Assembly (NCBI GenBank): GCA_021776295.1 | Contig: JAJFGE010000100.1 | Location: 1-38,822, forward strand | Reading direction: 5' to 3' | DNA from: Hyphococcus sp. | Lineage (GTDB): Bacteria > Pseudomonadota > Alphaproteobacteria > Caulobacterales > Parvularculaceae | DNA: 38,822 nucleotides | Part shown: in pieces, positions 17,110 through 25,772 of the stretch | Position numbering within the stretch: the first letter of the stretch is position 1 | Layout: the number at the start of each line of letters is the position of its first letter | Translations under genes and position numbers: made by a program | The notes under the pieces: model-generated | Told to the model about the DNA's origin: nothing | The model's database searches: none | Seen by the model: the letters and a program-made list of their open reading frames with translations, nothing else

Positions 17110-17846
17110 GCCGCGCGCTGACCATATACCCGGCGATTGACCTCAAATCGGGGGTCTGCGTCCGGCTGCTCCATGGCCGCATGGACCAGGCTACAGTCTA
17201 TAATGAAGACCCAACGGCCCAGGCGGAGATTTTTGCCAAAAACGACTTCACTTGGGTTCATATTGTGGATTTGGACGGCGCCTTTAGTGGTAAGTCCAAA
17301 AACCGCACTGTGGTTGAGGCCATACTCGCGAATACAGCGCTCAAGTCCCAGCTCGGCGGCGGCATCCGCGATATGGCCGCAGTAGAGCTGTGGCTCGGGC
17401 TCGGCATGGCCCGCATCATCCTTGGTACGGCCGCGGTGCGCGATGCTGATTTTGTCAAAACCGCCTGCTGCGCCTTCCCCGGCCAGATTGTCGTCGGCAT
17501 CGATGCGCGCGACGGCCGGGTGAAGACTGACGGCTGGGATGGCGACACCAGCCATACCCCGCAAGAGATTGCAAAACGCTTTGAAGACCAAGGGGTTGCG
17601 GCCATGGTCTATACCGATATCAGCCGCGACGGCGCGCTGACGGGGGTCAATGTCGAGGCGACCGCAGCGCTTGCGGACGCCGTCGCCATACCGGTGATTG
17701 CCTCCGGCGGGGTCGCCTCGGTGCGCGATATCGAACAGCTGGCCGGCGCCCATGACAATATTGAGGGTGTGATAATCGGCCGCGCGCTTTATGACGGCCG
17801 AGTGGACCCAGCCGCCGCGCTGAAGGCGGCAAGCGCGACAAAGTAG
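17106..17846 (+). CDS. hisA: ProFAR isomerase HisA
   Basis: This protein of about 246 residues is a (beta/alpha)8 isomerase that converts ProFAR to PRFAR. It shows IYPAIDLKSGVCVRL with the catalytic Asp (D12), VVGIDARDG, YTDISRDGALTGVN with the second catalytic Asp, IPVIASGGV and GVIIGRALYDGR. I chose ATG 17106, which overlaps the hisH stop. An in-frame ATG at 17094 would add four residues. The open frame runs further upstream into hisH but that part is not coding. It is translationally coupled to hisH. Confidence 0.96.
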   Translation: MSRALTIYPAIDLKSGVCVRLLHGRMDQATVYNEDPTAQAEIFAKNDFTWVHIVDLDGAFSGKSKNRTVVEAILANTALKSQLGGGIRDMAAVELWLGLGMARIILGTAAVRDADFVKTACCAFPGQIVVGIDARDGRVKTDGWDGDTSHTPQEIAKRFEDQGVAAMVYTDISRDGALTGVNVEATAALADAVAIPVIASGGVASVRDIEQLAGAHDNIEGVIIGRALYDGRVDPAAALKAASATK

Positions 17847-17948
17847 GCAAAGTAGGGCCGGGCATAGCTCTTTTGCGGCGGCCGATACCGTTTTGCCGTC
17901 CGATGTAATAAGGTGGGCCCTGTGTAGTATGTGGAGTTTTCGCCAGCG

Positions 17949-19469
17949 ATGGGCCGGGATGCGACCGAATTTGAGCTGAAATTTGCCGGCGCGCCAGCGG
18001 CCGTCGCCGCCCTGCCGCGCAGCCTGTTTGTGCGTGCGTTGACGCCGGCCAAAGGCGTGTGGCGGCGGCTTGAAACCACCTATTATGATACCGGCGCTCG
18101 CGATTTGGAGCAGGCCGGGCTTAGCCTGCGCCTGCGTATCGAAGCTGGACGCCGCATTCAGACGGTAAAACGCCCCGGCTCCTCGCCGGTAGTGCGCAAG
18201 GAATATGAGCGCGTGCTTGGCCCCGGCGAAACCTTCCCGGCGCCGGCCGGTAAGAAGAAAGTCGACGCCAAGATTGCGGCGCTGGCTGAAGCATTGCGCC
18301 CGACCGCGCGCACCATCGTCGACCGCTGGACGGCGACGGCGAATTTCGGGGCTTCGCAAATCGAGATTGCCGTCGACCTTGGCCGGGCTGAAAGCTGGGA
18401 TAGCGCGGGCGCGGCCTATGAGGCGCCGCTTGGCGAGGTCGAGCTGGAGCTGAAAGCCGGCGCGCCGCGCGATGTCTTCGAGCTTGGCCGAGAGCTTGCC
18501 GCTGCTGCGCCGTTGCGCCTGGCGACCCGCAGCAAACTCGAAATGGCGCGCGGCCTCACTGATGGCGGGGCTTATGGGGTGTTGCAAGGAACGGCGCCAA
18601 TTCTGGCGCCGGATGAGACTGCCGCGGGCAGCCTTAGTGCGGCGCTTGGCGCGCTTGCAGAACGCATCGCACTGCTCATCCCCCATATCACGCTGACCCG
18701 GCGGCCCGAAGGCGTTCACCAGATGCGCGTCGCCCTGCGGCGTCTGCGGGCTTTGGAGCAGGGTCTGCGTCCATTTTTGCTGAGCGAAGATTTGGCGCAG
18801 CTTGGCGCCCGTGCGCGCAGCTTCGCCAACGCGCTGGGCCCGGCCCGCGACTGGGATGTTTTTCTCGCCGACACGGGCGTGTTGCAAAACGCTAACCTGC
18901 CAGACGGGGCCGCAAGGTTGAAAATCCGCGCCGAAACTTTGCGCGCGGCGGCGTGGCAAAATGCGGTGGAGGCGGTGAACAGCGCCGACTTCACAAGGTT
19001 CCTGATTGACCTGTTGGAATTTACCCATTCGGGGGAGTTGCAAAGTGAGGCGGCGTTGCAAGCGCCAACCGCCGTGCTTGCCGCGAAGCTGCTCAAGCGC
19101 AGTTGGAAAAAAGCCCGCCGCACCGCGCGCGAGGTCGATTTTGAAATCCCGGCGACGATGCATCCGTTGCGGCTTGCGGTTAAACGACTGCGCTACCAGG
19201 CGCAGATGGTGCGCGGGCTTTATGCAAAAGACCAGCGCGCTGAGTTTATGACCGCGCTGTCGCGGTTGCAGGAAGGGCTTGGCCGCATCAACGATGCGGC
19301 GACCGCTGGACGGCTGGCGGAAGCGGCCGCGCTTGGCGAAGGCGAGGCGGCGATGCGTGCGGCCGGGTTTATCAGCGGCTATATGGCCGCCGAGGCTGGC
19401 GCCGGCGCGCGCTATATCGCCGGCGAGTGGAATGCGATACCAAAGGCCAAGCGGTTCTGGCGCATATAA
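17949..19469 (+). CDS. CYTH-CHAD domain protein (inorganic triphosphatase type)
   Basis: This protein of about 506 residues begins TEFELKF, the EXEXK signature of CYTH triphosphate-tunnel enzymes. A CYTH barrel runs to about 200 and carries RLETTYYDT, SLRLRIE, TVKRPG and GEVELELKAG. A CHAD domain of helical repeats follows at about 225-500, with VHQMRVALRRLRALEQ and MHPLRLAVKRLRYQ and their conserved His/Arg. Such fusions hydrolyse tripolyphosphate, and CHAD binds polyphosphate granules. The ATG at 17949 has GGAG 12 bases upstream; GTG at 17931 adds six residues. It sits between hisA and hisF, an unusual place for it, and hisF starts 3 bp after its stop. Confidence 0.9.
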   Translation: MGRDATEFELKFAGAPAAVAALPRSLFVRALTPAKGVWRRLETTYYDTGARDLEQAGLSLRLRIEAGRRIQTVKRPGSSPVVRKEYERVLGPGETFPAPAGKKKVDAKIAALAEALRPTARTIVDRWTATANFGASQIEIAVDLGRAESWDSAGAAYEAPLGEVELELKAGAPRDVFELGRELAAAAPLRLATRSKLEMARGLTDGGAYGVLQGTAPILAPDETAAGSLSAALGALAERIALLIPHITLTRRPEGVHQMRVALRRLRALEQGLRPFLLSEDLAQLGARARSFANALGPARDWDVFLADTGVLQNANLPDGAARLKIRAETLRAAAWQNAVEAVNSADFTRFLIDLLEFTHSGELQSEAALQAPTAVLAAKLLKRSWKKARRTAREVDFEIPATMHPLRLAVKRLRYQAQMVRGLYAKDQRAEFMTALSRLQEGLGRINDAATAGRLAEAAALGEGEAAMRAAGFISGYMAAEAGAGARYIAGEWNAIPKAKRFWRI

Positions 19470-19472
19470 AAA

Positions 19473-20288
19473 ATGCTGAGCATAAGAATTATTCCCTGTC
19501 TCGACGTCAAAGACGGCCGCGTGGTCAAGGGCGTTAATTTCGTCAATCTGCGTGATGCGGGCGACCCGGTTGCGGCGGCCGAGGCTTATGATGCGGCGGG
19601 CGCGGATGAAATCTGCTTTCTCGATATCTCCGCCAGTCATGAGGGCAGGGGCATCCTCCTCGACAAGGTCAACCAGGTCGCCGAGCGGTGTTTCATGCCG
19701 CTGACGGTGGGCGGCGGCGTTGCGTCGATAGATGATTTTCGCAATCTGCTGCTCGCCGGCGCCGACAAGGTTGCGATTAACACCGCGGCGGTGAAAAACC
19801 CCGACCTCATCAACGCCGCCGCCGAACAGTTTGGCGCCCAATGCGTGGTGGTGGCGATTGACGCCAAAGCTGTAAGCGAGAACCCCAAAACCGCGAGGCA
19901 AGGTTGGGAGATTTTCACCCATGGGGGGCGAGAGCCAACCGGTATCGACGCCGTTTCTTTTGCAAAAGAATGTGTCGCGCGCGGCGCCGGGGAGATTCTG
20001 CTGACCTCCATGGACCGTGACGGCACCAAAGCCGGGTATGATCTGGCGCTTATCCGCGCCGTGGCGGATGCGGTCACTGTGCCGGTCATCGCCTCCGGCG
20101 GCGCCGGCAATGCGGCGGATATGGCCGATGCGGCGGTCAAAGGCGGCGCCTCGGCGGTGCTTGCCGCCTCGATTTTTCACTTCGGCGAGGTGACCATGGA
20201 CCAGGCGCGCAAGGCGCTGGCTGAGGCCGGCGCGCCGGTCCGAACTTTGTTCGAACCTTCTTATCGACAAAAGGGCGGCCATTCTTGA
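19473..20288 (+). CDS. hisF: Imidazole glycerol phosphate synthase, cyclase subunit HisF
   Basis: This 271-residue (beta/alpha)8 cyclase partners HisH to form IGP and AICAR. It shows [18 protein letters not shown] with catalytic D11, VVVAIDAK with catalytic D130, the phosphate-binding VGGGVAS and ASGGAGN, and [11 protein letters not shown]. It is slightly longer than average through its C-terminal tail. It begins 3 bp after the CYTH-CHAD stop, so it is probably translated in the same message. A 9-bp hairpin overlaps its stop (20278-20300). Confidence 0.97.
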   Translation: MLSIRIIPCLDVKDGRVVKGVNFVNLRDAGDPVAAAEAYDAAGADEICFLDISASHEGRGILLDKVNQVAERCFMPLTVGGGVASIDDFRNLLLAGADKVAINTAAVKNPDLINAAAEQFGAQCVVVAIDAKAVSENPKTARQGWEIFTHGGREPTGIDAVSFAKECVARGAGEILLTSMDRDGTKAGYDLALIRAVADAVTVPVIASGGAGNAADMADAAVKGGASAVLAASIFHFGEVTMDQARKALAEAGAPVRTLFEPSYRQKGGHS

Positions 20289-20381
20289 AGAAAGAATGGC
20301 GCGCCGGCGCGCGTTCCGGCAGCGCTCTGTTAGACCTTGAACCCCGCCGCCTGAACGGCTAGTCGCTAGCGACCCGTAATA

Positions 20382-20735
20382 ATGGCGAGACCTATGGCCC
20401 CAACCAACGATACGCTCGGCGATGTCCTCGCGCGATTGTTCCAAACCATCGAGGCGCGGCGCGGCGACAGCGCTGAAAAATCCTACACCGCCGCGTTGCT
20501 CGCTGGCGGCAATGTGCGCTGCGCGAAAAAATTTGGCGAGGAGGCGGTTGAGGCGGCGGTTGCCGGGGCGATGGGCGACAGGCTCGCGCTGACGGCCGAA
20601 GCGGCGGATGTCCTCTATCACCTGATGGTGCTGATGGCGTCGGCAGGCGTTGCGCCAGATGCGGTCGCCGCAGCGCTTAGCCAGCGCGAGGGCCAGTCCG
20701 GCCATGCCGAAAAAGCCGCGCGCAAGGACGGCTAA
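20382..20735 (+). CDS. hisE: Phosphoribosyl-ATP pyrophosphatase HisE
   Basis: This 117-residue all-alpha NTP pyrophosphohydrolase catalyses the second step of histidine synthesis. It shows LGDVLARLFQTIEARR, SYTAALLAGG, KKFGEEAVEAAVAG (the E-E metal-binding helix) and AEAADVLYHLMVLM (the second E..D metal helix). The ATG at 20382 or 20394 may start it; neither has a strong ribosome-binding site. It is the last his gene here. hisI, hisG, hisD and hisC are not in the window. Confidence 0.95.
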   Translation: MARPMAPTNDTLGDVLARLFQTIEARRGDSAEKSYTAALLAGGNVRCAKKFGEEAVEAAVAGAMGDRLALTAEAADVLYHLMVLMASAGVAPDAVAAALSQREGQSGHAEKAARKDG

Positions 20736-21045
20736 ACCCCGAGCACCGGACACAAAGGCGGCCAGAGTACAAAATCTGTATCTCGCTATATTCATGCCGC
20801 TGCACGCCTCCTTTCCGGTGTTTGAACTGACTGGAAGGAGAGGGTAGGGCCGGGCAAACTGATGAGGATGGCGGCGCTGTCTGGACCGGGCTTTTACACC
20901 GCTGAGGCGCTGTGGCCCTTATGGCGAGCAACCATTTCGCGAAATAAGGGTCGGCATAACCACCACAGATTGATTTTTGTAACGCGCGGCGCAACATCGG
21001 CGGGACAGGCAAGAGAAATATTTTCTGACCAATGCGGGTGTAACA
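20736..21045. other. Gene-poor gap between hisE and the M2 peptidase
   Basis: I see no supported gene in this stretch. Short frames on both strands lack family resemblance and ribosome-binding sites. It ends in the bidirectional terminator. Confidence 0.5.
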
Positions 21046-21074
21046 AAAAAGCCCCGCGTTACGCGGGGCTTTTT
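21046..21074. terminator. Bidirectional rho-independent terminator
   Basis: AAAAAGCCCCGCG, TTA, CGCGGGGCTTTTT form a perfect 13-bp stem whose outer five pairs are A-T. It therefore offers a U-tract on either strand. It serves the his run from the left and the M2 peptidase from the right. Confidence 0.92.
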
Positions 21075-21124
21075 GTCGTCAATTTACAACAACCGTTACA
21101 AGCGGCCCTCTACCAGCCACCCCT

Positions 21125-23023
21125 CTACCAGCCACATTGCCGGTCTTTGTTTTGCTCTTTGAGGTAGTCCATCAGCGGCGCGAAATATTCAACCACTGCC
21201 GAGCCATCCATCTCAGCCGTGCCGGTGAACGCTTCGAGCGCTTCCGGCCATGGCTTGGAGGCGCCGATTTCCAGCATGGCGTTAAATTTCTCGCCGATTT
21301 CCTTTGCACCGTATACAGAGCAACGGTGCAACGGGCCTTCCCAGCCAGCCATGTCGCAGGCCGCTTTATGAAACTGGAATTGCAAAATATTGGCGATGAA
21401 ATAGCGCGTATAGGAAACATTGCCGGGGATGTGAAACTTCCCGCCCGGATCAAAATCACCTGCGGAGCGGTCCACCGGCGGGCGGATGCCCTGATACTGG
21501 GTCCTGAGCGCCCACCAGCCTTCATTATAAGTCGCCGGCGTTAACTCGCCGGAAAACACCTGCCAGCGCCACTTGTCCATGAGCAGGCCAAACGGCTGGA
21601 ACGCGATTTTTTCAAGCGCGGTGTTCATCAGGAGGCCAAGATCTGCCGAAGCGTCAGGAACCTCGTCAAGCAGGCCAATGGTTTTGAGATAATCCGGCGT
21701 AATCGACAGCGCCACCATATCGCCAATCGCCTCGTGGAAGCCGCCATTGGCGCCGGTTTGGAACAGCACTGATTGGTCCTGATAGGCGCGTTGATAATAG
21801 TTGTGGCCAAGCTCGTGATGCACGGTCTGGAAGTCGTCGGCATTGACCTTGGTGCACATCTTGATGCGGATATCATCCTGCCAGTCGAGATCCCAGGCCG
21901 AGGCATGGCAGACCACTTCACGGTCGGCAGGCTTGGTGATTTGCGAGCGCTCCCAGAATGTATCGGGCAGCGGAGCAAACCCGAGCGACGAGAAAAATCC
22001 CTCACCGGTCTCAACAATCTTCTTGGCGTCATAGCCGTTCTCGACAAGCAGCGTTGTCAGGTCGTAAGCCGGCGCGACGGTGTCTGGAGAGACGAGATCG
22101 GAAATATTCCCCCAGCTCTGGGCCCACATATTGCCCAACAGGTCAGCGCGGATCGGCTGGTCGAGGGGCACAATATCGTCGCCATATTGCTCGTTAAGCT
22201 TGGCGCGGACATGACAATGCAGCTCGTCATAAAGCGGCTTGACCTGCCCCCATAAACGGTCGGTCTCGGCGGCAAACTCCGCAGGCGGAAGATCGTAGCG
22301 TGCGCGCCACATCGTGCCGACATCATCATAGCCAAGCTCGACGGCGCCCTCATTGGCGATCTCGACCATGCGCGCATAGTCGGTCTTCATGGAGCCGCCA
22401 TCATCGTTTGGCGCAATCGGAACCGCGCGCCATTTGGTCCAGATTTCCTGCAACCGGGCCGGATCGCGGACCTTGCCCATCATTTCTTCCAGATCGTTGC
22501 GGGCAACCTCCTCGCCATCGAGTTCAATCTTGCCGGTGGCGTAGGTTGAGCCCATGCGGGTGTTGATTGCGGCCAGTTCAGCGGCTGCGCCCGGACGTTC
22601 CGGCGCCGGCAGGTTGAGGCCGAGCTTGATCGCCTCGATCTTGCGGCGCATTTCCGCCGGCAATTCAACATCGTTGAAGCGCTTGGCCTGATTGGCGAAC
22701 TTAACCCCCATCTCGGTCGATTCCGTATCGACCCGGGTGACCAGCCAGTTGGTGTCGTAATTGATATAGGTCGCCTGGACCCAGGCGACGCGCGCGTAAT
22801 ATTCGCCAAAATCGCGGCTCCATTCCTCGACGCCTTCGATAAAGGCGGCGGCGTCTTCAACGCTGGCGACATCCCCGGTCGCTGCCGGCTCCACAGAGCC
22901 AGCCGCATCCGCTGCGGAGGATGCGGCGCCGGTTTCGTCCTGCTGGCTGCAGGCGGCGACAAGCGCCAGCGCCGATACGGCGGCAAGCGCGCCAAGCGGG
23001 CGCTTAAAGTTCCGAATTGTCAT
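21125..23023 (-). CDS. M2-family (ACE-like) metallopeptidase, predicted lipoprotein
   Basis: This protein of about 632 residues is a zinc peptidyl-dipeptidase of the angiotensin-converting-enzyme family. The N-terminus MTIRNFKRPLGALAAVSA leads to a lipobox LVAAC, then an Ala/Ser-rich linker. The M2 domain contains HELGH (H403, E404, H407) and the downstream HEAIGDMVALS with the third zinc ligand. The open frame extends 49 codons further upstream, but ATG 23023 is preceded by GGGAGAT and gives the clean signal peptide. It is expected in the envelope, trimming dipeptides from oligopeptides. A short duplication of GGCTGGTAGAGG spans the stop codon. Confidence 0.93.
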   Translation of the reverse strand: MTIRNFKRPLGALAAVSALALVAACSQQDETGAASSAADAAGSVEPAATGDVASVEDAAAFIEGVEEWSRDFGEYYARVAWVQATYINYDTNWLVTRVDTESTEMGVKFANQAKRFNDVELPAEMRRKIEAIKLGLNLPAPERPGAAAELAAINTRMGSTYATGKIELDGEEVARNDLEEMMGKVRDPARLQEIWTKWRAVPIAPNDDGGSMKTDYARMVEIANEGAVELGYDDVGTMWRARYDLPPAEFAAETDRLWGQVKPLYDELHCHVRAKLNEQYGDDIVPLDQPIRADLLGNMWAQSWGNISDLVSPDTVAPAYDLTTLLVENGYDAKKIVETGEGFFSSLGFAPLPDTFWERSQITKPADREVVCHASAWDLDWQDDIRIKMCTKVNADDFQTVHHELGHNYYQRAYQDQSVLFQTGANGGFHEAIGDMVALSITPDYLKTIGLLDEVPDASADLGLLMNTALEKIAFQPFGLLMDKWRWQVFSGELTPATYNEGWWALRTQYQGIRPPVDRSAGDFDPGGKFHIPGNVSYTRYFIANILQFQFHKAACDMAGWEGPLHRCSVYGAKEIGEKFNAMLEIGASKPWPEALEAFTGTAEMDGSAVVEYFAPLMDYLKEQNKDRQCGW

Positions 23024-23173
23024 GAAATCTCCCTGATACGACTGAGAACCGAATGAATTGGCGCCACCATAGCGGAGGCGAGCCATAGAGCAAAATGGCG
23101 GATTTGCGCCATTTGCCGCGGTTTTGTGAAACTCGTGTAGGGTCGGGGTGCGGGCAAACAAGAGGGACATATT

Positions 23174-23659
23174 ATGATACGCGTTGTGAAGATATTCCTG
23201 ATGATAAGCTTGGCGTTATGGGGCCTGGTCGGCGCCTCGGGCAATTTCCAAAACTGGGGCGAGACCGTGGGCTCTGTCAGCGCGGTCACCACCATGGTGA
23301 CGATTGAGGGCGGCGGCGGCAAATGGCAGGCGACCAGCAACCCAGTGATTGTCTGGGCGGGCGCGCTTTTCATCGCCGGGTCAAAACTCCTTATGGGCCT
23401 GATGTGCACCCTTGGGGCGGTGCGGATGTTGGCTGCACGCGGGGCTGATCCGGCGACGTTTAACGCCGCCAAGACAATCGCGCTCGCCGGCGCGGGCATC
23501 GCCGTGATCATGCTGTTTGGCGGTTTTATTGTTATCGCTGAGAGCTGGTACGAGCTTTGGCGCTCGCAATCTGAACTGGGCGGGGCTCTGGACGCGGCCT
23601 TTCGCTATGCGGGAATGATTGCGTTGATCGCAATCTTTGTCGCCATGCCGGATGACTAG
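23174..23659 (+). CDS. DUF2165-family small membrane protein
   Basis: This 161-residue protein has about four membrane helices (3-20, 57-82, 99-122 and 143-158). It matches my memory of DUF2165: an N-terminal ISLALWGLVGASGNFQNW, a hydrophobic centre ending ALFIAGSKLLMGLMCTLGAVRML, and FIVIAESWYELWRS. Function is unknown. AGAGGG lies upstream of the ATG. Its TAG stop consists of the TA target plus the first G of the IS element that begins here. In the presumed empty site the same stop is rebuilt, so the protein end is unchanged. Confidence 0.82.
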   Translation: MIRVVKIFLMISLALWGLVGASGNFQNWGETVGSVSAVTTMVTIEGGGGKWQATSNPVIVWAGALFIAGSKLLMGLMCTLGAVRMLAARGADPATFNAAKTIALAGAGIAVIMLFGGFIVIAESWYELWRSQSELGGALDAAFRYAGMIALIAIFVAMPDD

Positions 23660-25757
23660 GCCGTGTACTCATAAACGACATGTAGTTGATGTCCGCTTTC
23701 GCGGTATGCCGCATGACCACAAGCCAGCGCGACTACGCGATTTGACGAACGTCTATTAACGCTGAGTTCCTTGGCGTAGTCTCCAATCAACGGATATTTT
23801 CACGCCGGATACAAACAACGGGCATCGCCAGCAGATATGCGCTTCAGCCTTCCTAGAGCATTGGGTTACCTAGTCGGTGGGCTCTGGACAGGCTGGGGCG
23901 GACGCAAGCGAATTGAAGCCAGGCAACGCCGCAATCTGCGGCGTCTCGTGGAAAAGGTGCGGCGCGACTCACCCCTGTTTCGCAGGCTCTACGCGGATCT
24001 GCGGCCATCAAGCGAGATCGAGCTGCGCGACTTGCCGGTGACCCGCAAACCCGATCTCATGAGGGAGTTCGACGACTGGCTGACGATCCGTTCTCTTCCC
24101 CTCGAGAGGGCCCGCGAGCATCTCCGGGATATCCGGAATGTTGGTGTGCCGATCGACGATGTCGCCATTTTCCAGACCTCCGGGACATCAGGCGAACCAG
24201 CGGTCATCGTGCTGCCCTCATCGTTTGTGGAGTATGCCTATGGGATTTTGATGGCGCGCTTCGATCGGCGCCAGTGGAAGCTCGTCCGGGAAATCCGCAA
24301 GCTCGGCGTGAGGGTGACGATCACCGGCGGCAACGGTCATTTTGCTGGTATCGGGTTCAGCAAATTGGTGAAACGGCTGTATCCGTGGCTGGCGAGGAGG
24401 TTCGGGGTGACCTTCATCGAGGCCGAACAGCCGATCGGTCGGCTCGTTGAAAGGCTCAATGCGATCCCGAAGGTCGCCTGGATCATGACCTACCCAAGCA
24501 TGCTGACCATCCTCGTCAAGGAAAAGGAGGCCGGGCGACTGCAGATCGAGCCGGCGCTCTTCAGTTCAGGGGGCGAGACACTCACGGACGATCTTCGCGA
24601 GCGGGTTCGACGGGCCTTCCCCTCGCTGCAATACGGCATTCTTGACCCTTATGGCTGCACCGAGTGCCTGATGCTTTCGTTCGAATGCAGCTGCGGGCGG
24701 AAACATGTGAACGAAGACTGGGTCATCTTCGAAGCGGTCGACGAAGCGATGCGGCCCGTTCCCGATGGCACGATGTCGGCAACCGTGCTGCTGACGGTGC
24801 TCGCCAACGACGTTCAACCCTTTATCCGCTATGATCTCGGTGACTGTGTTCGATACTACAAAGACACCTGCCCCTGTGGGTCGCCGTTTCGCAGTTTTCA
24901 GGTGGAAGGACGCCAGGCGACGCTCGTGCGTGTGGGCGAGGTGACGCTGTCGCCGCTCGTCTTCGATCTGGAGCACGACCATGCCCAGCGCATCCAGCTG
25001 GTCCAGACTGGTGAGAGAGATTTCGAAGTGCGAATACAAGTGGCCAATGAGGCGGCGGCAGGGCTTGTCTTTCAAGAGCTCATCGAGTCGGTGAAACGAG
25101 TGTTTCGCGATAACGGCCTGGACGACGTCGAGGTGCGAGAAAGCGAAAAACTTCCCGGATTCACCGCGAGCGGCAAGTTCCACGAAGTCGTGCCTTTGCA
25201 AAGCGACGACGCACGAAACATGACATTATCGGGCATTCGCCAGCTGGCGACCGAGTGAGGAGATGATCGACAGCACCATAGTCCGCGCCCATCAGCACGC
25301 GAGTTGCATCCAAAATAGCGCTGGCGAAGGCTTTGGACGTTCCCTTGGAGGGCTAACGATTAAAACCCACGCCGTGGTCGATGCGAACGGGCTGCCGCTA
25401 CACGCCGCGATTACCGGTGGTCAGCAGCATGATAGTCTGGCGGCTTGCGCTCTGCTTGAAGGCCTACCGAACGGCGGAATGGTTCTCGCCGACAAGGCTT
25501 ACGAGGCGACCGAAATAAGAACATTCGTGAGTGCATGTGGAGGCTGGGCGAACATCCCACCCCGTCGAAACCGGCGCGATCCTATCTGCTTCAGTCCGTA
25601 TCTCTACCGCCATCGAAATCATGTCGAACGTTTCTTCAACCGGATCAAGCACTGTCGGCGCATCGCAACTCGTTATGAGAAACACGCTGCCAACTTCCTG
25701 GCCTTCGTCAAGCTCGCTGCCATCCGGCTTTGGCTCCGCGTTTATGAGTCCACGTCC
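23659..25757 (+). mobile_element. IS5-family element carrying an AMP-ligase gene
   Basis: The ends are inverted repeats. GGCCGTGTACTCATAAACG at 23659-23677 matches the complement of 25739-25757 at 17 of 19 positions. Both ends abut TA in a CTAG context, fitting the short TA-type target used by IS5-family members. Inside are a PaaK/CapK-like ligase gene and the catalytic C-terminal transposase ORF. The N-terminal transposase ORF normally found at the left is absent. The element is 2,099 bp and sits tail-to-tail between DUF2165 and coq7. Confidence 0.85.
23837..25258 (+). CDS. AMP-dependent ligase, PaaK/CapK-like (coenzyme F390 synthetase-like)
   Basis: This 473-residue adenylate-forming enzyme has the P-loop-like motif TSGTSGEP (114-121), the core YGCTEC and the hinge region FIRYDLGDCVRYY. 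Two Cys clusters, ECSCGRKH and CPCGSPF, look like a zinc site, as seen in PaaK-like relatives. The family activates a carboxylic acid with ATP, usually to a CoA thioester; in CapK-type loci it modifies exopolysaccharide. The substrate is not readable here. Codon use is richer in C/G third positions than its neighbours. It lies wholly inside the IS and ends 4 bp before the transposase ORF, so it is cargo. Confidence 0.85.
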   Translation: MRFSLPRALGYLVGGLWTGWGGRKRIEARQRRNLRRLVEKVRRDSPLFRRLYADLRPSSEIELRDLPVTRKPDLMREFDDWLTIRSLPLERAREHLRDIRNVGVPIDDVAIFQTSGTSGEPAVIVLPSSFVEYAYGILMARFDRRQWKLVREIRKLGVRVTITGGNGHFAGIGFSKLVKRLYPWLARRFGVTFIEAEQPIGRLVERLNAIPKVAWIMTYPSMLTILVKEKEAGRLQIEPALFSSGGETLTDDLRERVRRAFPSLQYGILDPYGCTECLMLSFECSCGRKHVNEDWVIFEAVDEAMRPVPDGTMSATVLLTVLANDVQPFIRYDLGDCVRYYKDTCPCGSPFRSFQVEGRQATLVRVGEVTLSPLVFDLEHDHAQRIQLVQTGERDFEVRIQVANEAAAGLVFQELIESVKRVFRDNGLDDVEVRESEKLPGFTASGKFHEVVPLQSDDARNMTLSGIRQLATE

Positions 25758-25760
25758 TAG
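25263..25760 (+). CDS. IS5-family transposase, catalytic C-terminal ORF (orfB)
   Basis: This 165-residue DDE transposase half begins MIDSTIVRAHQHA, where full-length two-frame IS5 (IS427-group) transposases enter the catalytic domain. The catalytic set D3, D77 (VLADKAY) and E122 (HVERFFNRIKHCRRIATRYEK) is intact. The DUF4096-type N-terminal ORF that normally precedes it is missing and the ligase gene occupies that place. The ATG has GAGGAG just upstream, overlapping the end of the ligase. It extends through the right inverted repeat. Without the N-terminal domain it may not be active alone. Confidence 0.85.
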   Translation: MIDSTIVRAHQHASCIQNSAGEGFGRSLGGLTIKTHAVVDANGLPLHAAITGGQQHDSLAACALLEGLPNGGMVLADKAYEATEIRTFVSACGGWANIPPRRNRRDPICFSPYLYRHRNHVERFFNRIKHCRRIATRYEKHAANFLAFVKLAAIRLWLRVYESTS

Positions 25761-25772
25761 TTAGAGGTTTGC

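Noticed and set aside
16983-20795. A 1270-codon open frame antisense to the his genes
   Set aside because: It runs opposite hisH, hisA, CYTH-CHAD, hisF and hisE, all with intact motifs. It is a by-product of GC-rich codon use, low in hydrophobic structure and full of Arg/His.
20862-21167. Plus-strand frame after hisE
   Set aside because: It runs through the bidirectional terminator and into the peptidase's 3' end, with no family resemblance.
23022-23170. Longer N-terminus for the M2 peptidase
   Set aside because: ATG 23023 has a strong ribosome-binding site and gives a standard lipoprotein signal; the extension would bury it.
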